The notes under the pieces are model-generated. The model was not told where the DNA came from, made no database searches, and saw only the letters and a program-made list of their open reading frames with translations. The translations under genes and the position numbers were made by a program. Shown here one piece after another: positions 17,626 through 26,095 of a stretch of DNA of 64,000 nucleotides; positions within the stretch are counted from its first letter, which is position 1; each line of letters opens with the position of its first letter. This stretch comes from Xanthobacter autotrophicus (GTDB taxonomy: Bacteria > Pseudomonadota > Alphaproteobacteria > Rhizobiales > Xanthobacteraceae), in contig NZ_VAUP01000031.1 of NCBI RefSeq assembly GCF_005871085.1, forward strand, positions 1 through 64,000. The letters are read 5' to 3'.

Positions 17626-18138
17626 ATGCGCAAGCTTCTCCTCCAAGGGCTGCTGAAAGCCCCCCTCACGGAGGCCGCCCCGGAAGATGCGGCGGTGGAA
17701 AAGCTCGCAGCAGAGCTGAATGGGGCGGCGCGCGCGCGGCTCGGGCGCAGCCTGTCCATCCGCGAGGTGGATGCGGGCTCGTGCAACGGCTGCGAGCTGG
17801 AGATCCATGCGCTGGGCAATGCCTTCTACGACCTGGAGCGCTTCGGCCTGCACGTGGTCGCCTCGCCCCGCCATGCGGACGTGCTGCTGGTGACCGGACC
17901 AGTGGCGAAGAACATGGCCGAGGCGCTGAAGCGCACCTATGACGCGACGCCGGCGCCGAAATGGGTGGTGGCGGCCGGCGATTGCGCCATCAATGGCGGC
18001 CTCTTCGCCGGCAGCTATGCCAGCGATGGCGGCGTGGAGGCCATCGTGCCGGTGGACCTCAGGATTCCCGGCTGCCCGCCGACGCCGGTGGCGCTCTTGA
18101 CCGGCCTCCTCGCTTTGCTGCGGGCCGGGAAGGGCTGA
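17626..18138 (+). CDS. hyfI: HyfI-like small subunit (NuoB family) with intact 4Fe-4S site
   Basis: 170 residues. Four cysteines for a proximal [4Fe-4S] cluster are present: Cys53 and Cys56 in GSCNGCELE, Cys120 in GDCAINGG, and Cys150 in PGCPPTP. The CxxC spacing is that of hydrogenase small subunits and not the CC pair of NuoB. The partner large subunit has lost the NiFe ligands while this cluster is kept. It is the last gene of the operon; no HyfA/HyfH ferredoxin subunit and no hypA-F maturation genes are in the window. It ends 13 bases from the convergent GntR gene. Confidence 0.9.
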   Translation: MRKLLLQGLLKAPLTEAAPEDAAVEKLAAELNGAARARLGRSLSIREVDAGSCNGCELEIHALGNAFYDLERFGLHVVASPRHADVLLVTGPVAKNMAEALKRTYDATPAPKWVVAAGDCAINGGLFAGSYASDGGVEAIVPVDLRIPGCPPTPVALLTGLLALLRAGKG

Positions 18139-18151
18139 GGCTGAGCCCCGT

Positions 18152-19087
18152 TCAGCCGGCGCGCAGCCCGTCGTTGGCATCGGCATCGGCGCCGGGCGGG
18201 CGGGCGTCGATGGAGCGCAGCAGTGTGGCGCGGGCGGTGCGCAGATGGGCCCGGCAGCGCAGGTCGATGAGGCGCACGTCGCGGCTGCGCAGGGCGGCGA
18301 TATAGGCGAGGTGTTCGTGGATCGCGGCGGTGTTGCGTTCCTTCTCGTCCGCTTTGTTCCACTGGTAGTGATAGTGGAAAATCATGGAAATCACGTCGTA
18401 GAAATCGCGCATGAAGCGGTTGAGCGAGGCTTCGTGGATGAGGCGGTGGAGCCGCTCGTCGAGGCGTGAGAAGTCGCGGTAGCGGGTGTCGATCTCGGCC
18501 ATGAGCGTGTGGTGTTCCCGCTCGATGGCGGCCAGCTCCTGCCATGCCGGCGCGTCGTCCGGCAGGCTGGCGAAGCGGTGGGCCGAGCGCAGCTCGAAGA
18601 TTTCCCGGATCTCGTAGATCTCGGTGGCGAATGCTGCGGTAATGCCGTTGAAGACCCATGCGCTGTTGGGGCGTCGCTCAATCAGGCCGAAATGATTGAA
18701 GTGGGTCAAGTATTCGCGGATCGCGGTGGTCGATGTATTGAACTTGCGCGCCAGCTCCGCGCAATGGATGAGCTGGCCGGGCCTGAGGTCGCCGTGGAGC
18801 ACCCACTGCATGAACTGGCGCTCCACGCTGGCCCGCGCGGACTCAGTCTGCGGCTCGGGAAAGCGGTCGCCCGCCACCGGATGGCGCGCAAGCCGCCGGC
18901 GCCCTTCCGACGCGGTGACGATGCCAGCCTCGCTCATCAGGGCGAGCACCGCGCGCACCGTGGTGCGGCTCACCCCCAGGGTCTGCGCCAGCTGGGTCTC
19001 CGAGGTCATGGGCGCGCCCAGCGGCATCCCGCCCAGCAGGTCCAGGCTGCGGTTGTAGGTGCGCTTGAAGAGGCTGTTGCCCCGCAT
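18152..19087 (-). CDS. GntR/FCD regulator with two tandem winged-helix domains
   Basis: 311 residues from ATG 19087, which has GGGAG upstream; a GTG at 19123 would add 12. Two DNA-binding segments are visible: residues about 24-60 (TSETQLAQTLGVSRTTVRAV) and about 95-140 (CAELARKFNTSTTAIREYLT). They are followed by an FCD ligand domain (about 150-285: EIYEIREIFELRSAH, LDERLHRLIHEASLN, HEHLAYIAALRSRD). FCD domains usually bind a carboxylate metabolite through a metal. One winged helix is normal for the family, so the duplication is unusual. It is divergent from the sugar-acid operon and is its likely regulator. Confidence 0.88.
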   Translation of the reverse strand: MRGNSLFKRTYNRSLDLLGGMPLGAPMTSETQLAQTLGVSRTTVRAVLALMSEAGIVTASEGRRRLARHPVAGDRFPEPQTESARASVERQFMQWVLHGDLRPGQLIHCAELARKFNTSTTAIREYLTHFNHFGLIERRPNSAWVFNGITAAFATEIYEIREIFELRSAHRFASLPDDAPAWQELAAIEREHHTLMAEIDTRYRDFSRLDERLHRLIHEASLNRFMRDFYDVISMIFHYHYQWNKADEKERNTAAIHEHLAYIAALRSRDVRLIDLRCRAHLRTARATLLRSIDARPPGADADANDGLRAG

Positions 19088-19134
19088 GGTTCGCCGTCTC
19101 CCACCCCGTCCCAGGTGTGTCACGCTGGGGTTGC

Positions 19135-19189
19135 ATGTATTTTATTACATAAAAAACTGTTTGACTTCACGGGCGCAGAATGGATTTTC
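19135..19189 (+). promoter_or_regulatory. Divergent promoter and operator candidate of the sugar-acid operon
   Basis: ATGTA (19135-19139) and TACAT (19146-19150) form a dyad with six-base spacing in an AT-rich patch between the GntR gene and the operon. TTGACT at 19161-19166 is a good -35; 17 bases later only a weak -10 (ATTTTC, 19184-19189) is present, as expected for a regulated promoter. Confidence 0.45.
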
Positions 19190-19303
19190 ATACGTAACTA
19201 GACAAGAGAAAAACGAGGGAGGAAGGCAGATGAGCCATGGTCGGCTGCCATGGCCGCATGCTCTGCCGAAGCTTCCTCGCGCTGGATCTAAAAGGATTTA
19301 CGC

Positions 19304-20455
19304 GTGAGCGGACGCATCATCCAGTTCGGCACCAGCCGGTTTCTCCAGGCTCATGTGGACCTGTTCGTCCATGAAGCGCGACAGGCCGGTCAGGCGGTCG
19401 GCCCCATCTGCATCGTGCAGGCTTCCGGCGCCGCGGACCGGGCCGGCCGGGTCGCCGCCTTCGGACGGCCCGGCGGCTATCCGGTAATCATCCGCGGCAT
19501 CGAGAAGGGCGAGCGCATCGAGCGCCGCATCGATGTCACCAGCGTCGACCGCGGCCTTTCCGCCGCGCAGGACTGGAAGGCTTTGTCCGACCTGTTCGCG
19601 AACGATGCGGACGTCATCGTCTCCAACACCGCCGATGCCGGCTACGAGATCGCCGCCGCTGATCGCGGCCCGGCGCTGCTGGCCGGCGGCGTGCCGGCCT
19701 CGTTTCCCGGCAAGCTCACGGCCCTGCTCCATCGCCGCTGGCGCCAGACCGGGCGCGGGCTCACCGTGCTGCCGTGCGAACTCATCAACCGCAACGGCCG
19801 GGTGCTCAATGCCGCCGTCGTCTCCCTCGCCCGCGAGGCGGGGGCGCCGGACGCTTTCCTCGCCTGGCTTGAGGCCGAGGTGATCTTCGCCGACACGCTG
19901 GTGGATCGCATCGTCTCGCAGGCGCTCGAGCCCATCGGCGCCGTGGCCGAGCCCTACGCCCTCTGGGTGATCGAACGTCGGCCCGGCCTTGCGGCGCCGT
20001 TCGCCCATCCCAGCGTGCTGCTGGCGGATGACCTCGAGCCGTTCGAGCGGCTGAAGCTTCATATCCTCAATCTGGGCCACACCGTGCTCGCTGACATCTG
20101 GCGCGCGGAACGGCGCGATCCGGGCGAGACGGTGCGGGAGATCCTGGCCGATGCCGACGTGCGCGGCCGCCTCGACGACGTGTACCGTCACGAAGTGCTG
20201 CCGGGATTTGCCGCCCACGGCATGGGCGAGGAGGCGCAGCGTTATGTGGCCACCACGCTGGAGCGCTTCCTCAACCCCTTCCTCGACCACCGCATCGCCG
20301 ACATCGCCCAGAACCACGCGACCAAGGTGGAGCGGCGCATCGGCGCGTTCCTGTCGTGGTGGGGGGAGGCGGGGACGGTGAGCGCCACCCCGACCCTCGA
20401 CGTGGTGATCGCGCGGCGGCAGTCCCAGCCTCAGACCGAGCGGAGCGAGGCATGA
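19304..20455 (+). CDS. uxaB: UxaB-like tagaturonate/fructuronate reductase (mannitol dehydrogenase family)
   Basis: 383 residues from GTG 19304, with AAAGGA eight bases upstream. N-terminal IQFGTSRFLQAHVDLFVHEA is the NAD-binding start of the family; ELINRNGR, LHILNLGHTVLADIW (with the catalytic-region Asn and His) and a C-terminal helical domain follow. The family reduces D-tagaturonate or D-fructuronate to altronate or mannonate. It is about 100 residues shorter than E. coli UxaB but looks complete. Its stop overlaps the next ATG by four bases. With uxaA in the same operon, altronate is the more likely product. Confidence 0.82.
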   Translation: MSGRIIQFGTSRFLQAHVDLFVHEARQAGQAVGPICIVQASGAADRAGRVAAFGRPGGYPVIIRGIEKGERIERRIDVTSVDRGLSAAQDWKALSDLFANDADVIVSNTADAGYEIAAADRGPALLAGGVPASFPGKLTALLHRRWRQTGRGLTVLPCELINRNGRVLNAAVVSLAREAGAPDAFLAWLEAEVIFADTLVDRIVSQALEPIGAVAEPYALWVIERRPGLAAPFAHPSVLLADDLEPFERLKLHILNLGHTVLADIWRAERRDPGETVREILADADVRGRLDDVYRHEVLPGFAAHGMGEEAQRYVATTLERFLNPFLDHRIADIAQNHATKVERRIGAFLSWWGEAGTVSATPTLDVVIARRQSQPQTERSEA

Positions 20456-21135
20456 CCTACCAGTTCGATTTCGCGGCGCTCCTGCCCTATTGGCGCGAGT
20501 TCGCCATGGGGGTGTGGCTGACGCTGCAATTGTCCTTCGTCGCCACGGTGCTGGGCTTCGTGCTCGGCACCCTGTGCGCCATCGGCCGTTCCGATGGGGC
20601 GCCTTGGGTGAAGGCGCTGGTGGCCTGCTATGTGGAGGTGATCCGCAACACCCCGCTGCTGGTGCAGATCTTCATCATCTATTTCGGCATCGCCACCCTC
20701 GGCCTCCATGTGGATGCCAACGTGGCGGCGGTGCTGGCGCTGGTGGTGAACGTGGGCGCCTATACCAGCGAGATCGTCCGCGCCGGCCTTGAATCCATCC
20801 ACAAGTCGCAGCTGGAGGCGGCCGAGTGCCTCGGCCTCAGCCGCCCGCAGACCTACTGGCATGTGATCGTGCGGCCCGCCATCGAGCGGGTCTATCCCGC
20901 CCTCACCAGCCAATATGTGCTGTTGATGCTGGCCTCCTCCATCACCTCGCAGATCTCGGCAGAGGAACTGACGGCGGTGGCGAACCGCATCCAGTCCGAC
21001 ACCTTCCGTAGCTTCGAGACCTACATCGTGGTGGGCGTGCTCTACCTCGCCTTGTCGTTCGTGGTGCGTATCGCCTTCTGGCTGTTCGGCCTCGTGGTCT
21101 TCGTCCGCCGGCGCAAGCTCGGCACGGCGCTCTGA
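20452..21135 (+). CDS. ABC transporter permease, polar amino acid type
   Basis: 227 residues, five to six membrane helices. EVIRNTPLLVQIFIIYFGI and the EAA loop QLEAAECLGLSRPQTYWHVI are diagnostic of the HisM/HisQ-GlnP permease subfamily. It is translationally coupled to the uxaB-like gene through ATGA. It forms a heterodimer with the next gene product. The subfamily normally imports amino acids, but the operon points to a sugar acid. Confidence 0.92.
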   Translation: MTYQFDFAALLPYWREFAMGVWLTLQLSFVATVLGFVLGTLCAIGRSDGAPWVKALVACYVEVIRNTPLLVQIFIIYFGIATLGLHVDANVAAVLALVVNVGAYTSEIVRAGLESIHKSQLEAAECLGLSRPQTYWHVIVRPAIERVYPALTSQYVLLMLASSITSQISAEELTAVANRIQSDTFRSFETYIVVGVLYLALSFVVRIAFWLFGLVVFVRRRKLGTAL

Positions 21136-21147
21136 CGGGGAACGAAA

Positions 21148-21801
21148 ATGCCAACCTTCACCCTCATTCACTTCCAGTTCCTGTGCTGGGCGGCGCTGTG
21201 GACCGTCGGCCTGTCGGCCATCGCCTTCGTGGGCGGCGGGCTCGTGGGCTTCGGTGTGGCGCTGGCCCGCATTTCCTCCACGCGCTGGGTGCGCATCCTC
21301 GCCACCGCCTACATCCAGGTGGTGCAGGGCACGCCGCTGCTGATCCTGCTGTTCCTGTTCTACTTCGGCATCGCGATCGTGGGCTTCAAGGAAGTGCCGG
21401 CCATCTTCGCGGCTGGCCTCGGCCTTACCATCTACTCGTCAGGCTTCCTCGCCGAGATCTGGCGCGGCTGCATCGAGAGCGTGCCCAAGACCCAGTGGGA
21501 GGCGGCGGAATGCCTTTCGCTCAGCCGCTGGCAGCGCCTGACGAGGGTGATCCTGCCCCAGGCCATGCGCATCGCCACGGCGCCCACGGTCGGCTTCCTG
21601 GTGCAGATCGTGAAGAATACTTCGCTGGCCTCGGTGGTGGGCTTCGTGGAGCTGTCGCAGGCGGGCAAGCTCGTCAACAATTCCATCTTCGAGCCGTTCA
21701 CCATCTTCATGGTGGTGGCCGCCATCTACTTCGTCCTCTGCTATCCGCTCTCGACCTGGAGCCGCAGTCTCGAAAGGAAGCTCAATGTCGGCCGTCGTTA
21801 G
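21148..21801 (+). CDS. ABC transporter permease, polar amino acid type (second)
   Basis: 217 residues. YIQVVQGTPLLILLFLFYFG and QWEAAECLSLSRWQRLTRVI give the same HisM/HisQ-type signature as the upstream permease. GFVELSQAGKLVNN is the conserved region after the EAA loop. It starts 12 bases after the first permease and overlaps the ATPase gene by 17 bases. Confidence 0.92.
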   Translation: MPTFTLIHFQFLCWAALWTVGLSAIAFVGGGLVGFGVALARISSTRWVRILATAYIQVVQGTPLLILLFLFYFGIAIVGFKEVPAIFAAGLGLTIYSSGFLAEIWRGCIESVPKTQWEAAECLSLSRWQRLTRVILPQAMRIATAPTVGFLVQIVKNTSLASVVGFVELSQAGKLVNNSIFEPFTIFMVVAAIYFVLCYPLSTWSRSLERKLNVGRR

Positions 21802-22513
21802 TCTGACCAACGTGGAAAAGAGCTTCGGCGCGGTGAAGGTGCTGAACGGCGTCTCCTTCGAGGTGGCGCGCGGCGAGGTGGCGGCGGTCATCGGCCAGTC
21901 CGGTTCCGGCAAGTCCACGGCGCTGCGCTGCATCAACGCCCTCGAAACCATCGAGGGCGGGCAGATCATGGTGTGCGGCCACGCCGTGCACGATCCCAAG
22001 CTCGACAAGAAGACCCTGCGCCGCGACGTGGGCATCGTGTTCCAGAGCTACAATCTGTTCCCGCATCTGACAGCCGAGCAGAACATCATGCTCGCCCCAA
22101 CTTGCGTGAAGGGTATCGGCAAGGCCGCGGCGCGCGACCTGGCCCGCGAGGTGTTGGCCCGCGTCGGCCTTGAGGCCAAGGCGGACCATTTCCCCGAGCA
22201 ATTGTCCGGCGGCCAGCAGCAGCGCGTGGCGATCGCCCGCTCGCTGGCCATGCAGCCCAAGCTGATGCTGTTCGACGAGGTCACCTCCGCCCTCGATCCC
22301 CAGCTCACCGGCGAAGTGCTGAAGGTGATGGAAGACCTCGCCCGCGGCGGCATGACCATGATCCTCGTGACCCACGAGATGGCCTTCGCCCGCAAGGTGG
22401 CCTCCAAGGTCATCTACATGCACCAGGGCACCGTCTGGGAAACCGGCCCCGGCGCCATGCTCGACGACCCGAAGACGCCGGAGCTGCGCGCCTTCGTCGG
22501 CAGCGGGCTCTGA
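21785..22513 (+). CDS. ABC transporter ATPase, polar amino acid type
   Basis: 242 residues. Walker A GQSGSGKST, Q-loop in FQSYNLFPHL, signature LSGGQQQRVAIARSL, Walker B LMLFDEVTSALDP and switch His in LVTHEMAFAR are all intact. It closely follows the GlnQ/HisP type in length and motif wording. It energises the two permeases and overlaps the second. Confidence 0.94.
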   Translation: MSAVVSLTNVEKSFGAVKVLNGVSFEVARGEVAAVIGQSGSGKSTALRCINALETIEGGQIMVCGHAVHDPKLDKKTLRRDVGIVFQSYNLFPHLTAEQNIMLAPTCVKGIGKAAARDLAREVLARVGLEAKADHFPEQLSGGQQQRVAIARSLAMQPKLMLFDEVTSALDPQLTGEVLKVMEDLARGGMTMILVTHEMAFARKVASKVIYMHQGTVWETGPGAMLDDPKTPELRAFVGSGL

Positions 22514-22562
22514 TCCCCGCTTTCTCAGCCAGAACACTGCAACACAAAGAAGGGTTGGAAAC

Positions 22563-23366
22563 ATGGAGCGCATGAACATCAGCCGCCGCGCCTTCCTCGT
22601 CGGCGCCACCGGGCTCGCGGTCGCGGGCAGCCTTGCCCTACCGGCCTTCGCCGACACGCTGGAAGAGATCAAGAAGCGCAACAAGATCCTCATCGCCGTG
22701 GACCTCGGCTCCCCGCCCTTCGGCATGACCGACGGCAACATGCAGCCCATCGGTTCCGACGTGGAGAGCGCCCGGCTGTTCGCCGCCGAGCTGGGCGTGC
22801 CGCTGGAGATCGTGCAGGTCACCAGCCCCAACCGCATCCCGTTCCTGCTCACCGGCAAGGCGGACATGGTGATGGCCTCCTTCAGCGTCACCGACGAGCG
22901 CAAGAAGGTGATCGACTTCTCCGATCCCTACGGTGTGATCCAGATTGTGGTGGCCGGGCCGAAGAGCGTCTCCGTCAAGGATATCAAGGACCTGGTGGGC
23001 AAGCGCCTCGGCACCACCCGCGGCTCCTCCAACGACAAGGAAGCCACCACCCAGGCGCAGGGCGCCGAGATGGTGCGCTTCGACGACGACGCCACCCTCA
23101 TCACTGCGCTGGTGTCAGGCCAGGTGAACCTCATGGCGTCCTCGCCGCAGGTGATGCAGGCGGTGAACGCCCGCCGCCCCAACGATCCGCTGGAAGTGAA
23201 GCTGGTGCTGAAGACCAACCCCTATGCGGTGGGCCTGCGCAAGGGCGACGACGCCCTGCGCGAGGCGGTCAACAAGGTGATCGCCTCCAACCTCAAGAAC
23301 GGCAAGTTGAACGAGATCTACACCCGCTACAACGGCACCTCGCTTCCCGAAGAGATGCTGAAGTGA
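22563..23366 (+). CDS. Periplasmic substrate-binding protein, family 3
   Basis: 267 residues. MERMNISRRAFLVGATGLAV has a Tat-like SRRAFLVG signal, with cleavage near ALPAFA|D. The mature part has the bacterial type 3 solute-binding fold: ILIAVDLGSPPFGMTDGN, ADMVMASFSVTDERKKVIDF (the TxER segment that usually holds the substrate carboxylate) and VNLMASSPQVM. Binding of a carboxylate fits both amino acids and aldonates. The gene starts 49 bases after the ATPase gene and is followed by two hairpins that may raise its transcript level over the downstream genes. Confidence 0.9.
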   Translation: MERMNISRRAFLVGATGLAVAGSLALPAFADTLEEIKKRNKILIAVDLGSPPFGMTDGNMQPIGSDVESARLFAAELGVPLEIVQVTSPNRIPFLLTGKADMVMASFSVTDERKKVIDFSDPYGVIQIVVAGPKSVSVKDIKDLVGKRLGTTRGSSNDKEATTQAQGAEMVRFDDDATLITALVSGQVNLMASSPQVMQAVNARRPNDPLEVKLVLKTNPYAVGLRKGDDALREAVNKVIASNLKNGKLNEIYTRYNGTSLPEEMLK

Positions 23367-23374
23367 GATTTCCG

Positions 23375-23428
23375 GCGGCCCGGTTGATCCGGGCCGCTTC
23401 CTGCGGCTGGTCTTGAAGACCAGCCGCA
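23375..23428 (+). promoter_or_regulatory. Two tandem hairpins between the binding protein and dehydrogenase genes
   Basis: GCGGCCCGG/CCGGGCCGC (23375-23383 with 23389-23397) is followed by TGCGGCTGGTC/GACCAGCCGCA (23402-23412 with 23418-23428), both perfect. They lie inside an operon, just after the binding-protein stop, where such structures often protect the upstream mRNA or partly end transcription. Confidence 0.6.
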
Positions 23429-23450
23429 TATTTCAGGAAAGAATTGGAAG

Positions 23451-24461
23451 ATGAAGGCATTACTCTGCGAAGAACCGGGTCGCCTGTCGGTCATCAGCCG
23501 GCCCGTGCCGGTGCCCGCCGCCGGCGAGGTGCTCGTGCGTATCCGTCGCGTGGGCGTATGCGGCACCGACTTCCACATCTTCCAGGGCAAGCACCCCTTC
23601 CTCGAATATCCCCGCGTCATGGGCCACGAGTTGTCGGGCACCGTCGAGGCGGCGCCCGAGGGCAGCCGCCTGAAGACCGGCGAGAATGTCTACATCGTGC
23701 CGTATCTGTCCTGTGGCCAGTGCGTGGCCTGCCGCAAGGGCGTGACCAATGCCTGCCAGAACATTGCCGTTCTGGGCGTCCACAAGGACGGCGGCATGGC
23801 GGAATTCCTCTGCGTGCCCGAGGGCAACGTGGTGCCCACCGGCAGTGCCTCCCTCGACGATGCGGCCATGATCGAGTTCCTCGCCATCGGCGCCCATGGC
23901 GTCAAGCGCGGCCAGATCACGGCTGAGGACAAGGTGCTTGTGGTGGGCTCGGGTCCCATCGGCATGTCCGCCATCATCTTCGCCAAGGCGCGCGGCGCCG
24001 AGGTCTCGGTGATGGACATGCGCGAGGATCGCCTCGCCTTCACCAAGGACATGCTGGGCGCCGACCATCTGGTGACGGCGGATGCCGGTGCCGAGGAAGC
24101 GGCCAGGCAGATCACGCAGGGCGATTTCTACGACGTGGTCATCGATGCCACCGGCAATGCCGGCGCCATGCAGCGCGGCTTCGGCTTCATCGCCCATGGC
24201 GGGCGTTATGTGCTGGTCAGCGTGGTGCGGCAGGACATTACCTTCTCCGATCCCGAGTTCCACAAGCGCGAGACCACGCTCTACGCCAGCCGCAACGCCC
24301 AGCCCGACGATTTCGCGGAAGTGGTGCGCCAGATGGAGGCCGGCCGCGTGCCGACGCGCGCGCTCAACACCCATCGCGGCGCGCTCAGTGATGCGCCCGG
24401 CCTGTTCCAGGACTGGCTGAAGCCCGAGGCCGGCGTCATCAAGGCGATTCTGGAGGTCTGA
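23451..24461 (+). CDS. Zinc-dependent sugar-acid dehydrogenase (LgoD/L-gulonate dehydrogenase-like)
   Basis: 336 residues of the medium-chain alcohol dehydrogenase family. Catalytic zinc ligands are Cys37 in VGVCGTDFH and His59-Glu60 in MGHE; structural zinc cysteines are 88, 91, 94 and 102 (CGQCVACRKGVTNAC). An NAD Rossmann motif VVGSGPIGMSAI is present. The closest patterns I know are L-galactonate/L-gulonate 5-dehydrogenases. Between a UxaB-like reductase and UxaA, oxidation of an aldonate to a keto-uronate such as D-tagaturonate is the simplest role. It ends 6 bases before uxaA. Confidence 0.8.
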   Translation: MKALLCEEPGRLSVISRPVPVPAAGEVLVRIRRVGVCGTDFHIFQGKHPFLEYPRVMGHELSGTVEAAPEGSRLKTGENVYIVPYLSCGQCVACRKGVTNACQNIAVLGVHKDGGMAEFLCVPEGNVVPTGSASLDDAAMIEFLAIGAHGVKRGQITAEDKVLVVGSGPIGMSAIIFAKARGAEVSVMDMREDRLAFTKDMLGADHLVTADAGAEEAARQITQGDFYDVVIDATGNAGAMQRGFGFIAHGGRYVLVSVVRQDITFSDPEFHKRETTLYASRNAQPDDFAEVVRQMEAGRVPTRALNTHRGALSDAPGLFQDWLKPEAGVIKAILEV

Positions 24462-24467
24462 CGCATC

Positions 24468-25991
24468 ATGGCTGACCCGCGCACCTTGCGTCTCAACGCG
24501 GTGGACAATGTCCTCATCGCCATCGACACCGTCCCGGAGGGTGCAGCGCTGCCCGGAGGCCTCACCGCCACGCGCACCGTGCCGCGCGGCCACAAGATCG
24601 CCTGCGCGCCTATTCCCGCCGGTGCGCCGGTGCGCAAGTTCGGCCAGGTCATCGCCTTCGCCGGCGTGGACATCGCGCCCGGCGACTGGGTCCACGAGCA
24701 CAATGTGATGCTCAAGGATTTCGAGCGCGACTATGCCTTCGCCTCCGAGGCGCGGCCGCTGGAAACCCTTTTGCCGGGCGAGACGGCCGCCACCTTCGAA
24801 GGCTTCCGCCGGGCCGACGGGCGGGCCGGCACGCGCAACTATATCGGCATCCTCAGCTCGGTGAACTGCTCGGCCACGGTGGCGGATTTCGTCGCCGACG
24901 AGGTGGCGCGCTCCGGCATCCTTGCGGACTATCCCAACATTGACGGGGTGGTGCCCTTCACCCACGGCACCGGCTGCGGCATGGGATCGAAGGGCGAGGA
25001 ATTCGACATTCTCGCCCGCACCCAGTGGGGCTATGCCAGCCATCCCAATTTCGCCGCCGTGCTCGTCATCGGCCTCGGCTGCGAGGTGTTCCAGATCCCG
25101 CGCCTCAAGGAGGCCTACGGCATCACCGAGGGCGACCATTTCCAGAGCATCGTGATCCAGGAGGCCGGCGGCACCCGCAAGTCGGTGGCGCGGGGCGTGG
25201 ACAAGATCAAGGACATGCTGGCTTTCGCCAACGCGTCGCGTCGCGAGACGGTGGCGGCGTCCGAATTGTCCCTCGCGCTCCAGTGCGGCGGGTCGGACGG
25301 TTATTCCGGCCTCACCGCCAATCCGGCGCTGGGGGCGGCGGTGGACATGCTGGTGCGCCAGGGCGGTACCGCCATCCTCTCCGAAACCCCTGAAATCTAT
25401 GGCGCCGAGCACCTCCTCACCCGGCGGGCCGAGAGCGAGGCCGTGGGCCGCAAGATCGTCGATCTCATCGACTGGTGGCGGGCCTATGCGGCGCGGGCCG
25501 GCGGGGAATTGAACAACAATCCCTCCCCCGGCAACAAGGCGGGCGGGCTCACCACCATCCTTGAAAAGTCGCTGGGCGCGGTGGCCAAGGGCGGCACCTC
25601 TACCCTGCGCGGCGTCTATCGCTATGCCGAGCGGATCGACCGCAAGGGCTTCGTCTATATGGACACGCCCGGCTATGATCCGGTGGCGGCCACCGGCCAG
25701 GTCGCGGGGGGGGCCAATGTGCTGTGCTTCACCACCGGGCGCGGCTCGGCCTATGGCTGCAAGCCCACGCCCTCCATCAAGCTTGCCACCAACACCGACC
25801 TCTATCGCCGGATGGAGGACGACATGGACATCAATTGCGGCGACGTGCTCGACGGGGTGAGCATCGAGGAGAAGGGGCGGGAGATCTTCCGCACCGTGCT
25901 GGAGGTGGCCTCGGGCACCAAGTCCAAGTCCGAGCTTCTGGGCTACGGCCGCAACGAGTTCGTGCCCTGGCAGATCGGCGCCGTCATGTGA
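24468..25991 (+). CDS. uxaA: Altronate dehydratase
   Basis: 507 residues, about the usual length. The N-terminal SAF-like domain (about 10-95) is followed by the large GD_AH domain, with GRAGTRNYIGILSSVNCSAT, THGTGCGMGSKG, LQCGGSDGYSGLTANPALG, NPSPGNKAGGLTTILEKSLG and FTTGRGSAYG. The family dehydrates D-altronate to 2-keto-3-deoxy-D-gluconate using Fe2+; galactarate dehydratase is the nearest alternative but the operon favours altronate. No uxaC isomerase and no KDG kinase or aldolase lies nearby. Confidence 0.88.
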   Translation: MADPRTLRLNAVDNVLIAIDTVPEGAALPGGLTATRTVPRGHKIACAPIPAGAPVRKFGQVIAFAGVDIAPGDWVHEHNVMLKDFERDYAFASEARPLETLLPGETAATFEGFRRADGRAGTRNYIGILSSVNCSATVADFVADEVARSGILADYPNIDGVVPFTHGTGCGMGSKGEEFDILARTQWGYASHPNFAAVLVIGLGCEVFQIPRLKEAYGITEGDHFQSIVIQEAGGTRKSVARGVDKIKDMLAFANASRRETVAASELSLALQCGGSDGYSGLTANPALGAAVDMLVRQGGTAILSETPEIYGAEHLLTRRAESEAVGRKIVDLIDWWRAYAARAGGELNNNPSPGNKAGGLTTILEKSLGAVAKGGTSTLRGVYRYAERIDRKGFVYMDTPGYDPVAATGQVAGGANVLCFTTGRGSAYGCKPTPSIKLATNTDLYRRMEDDMDINCGDVLDGVSIEEKGREIFRTVLEVASGTKSKSELLGYGRNEFVPWQIGAVM

Positions 25992-26095
25992 GGCGGCCTC
26001 GGCCGGACCGGTAAAGTCCGCACTTTCCAACGGCCGCGGACCGTGATGTTCTTGCCACCGGCGACGCCAATGAATGAGCGGCGCCGGGAGGAAAC

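Noticed and set aside
16112-18138. Calling hyfG-hyfI a functional NiFe hydrogenase
   Set aside because: At least three of the four NiFe-ligand cysteines are missing, and neither a maturation gene nor a C-terminal protease tail is present.
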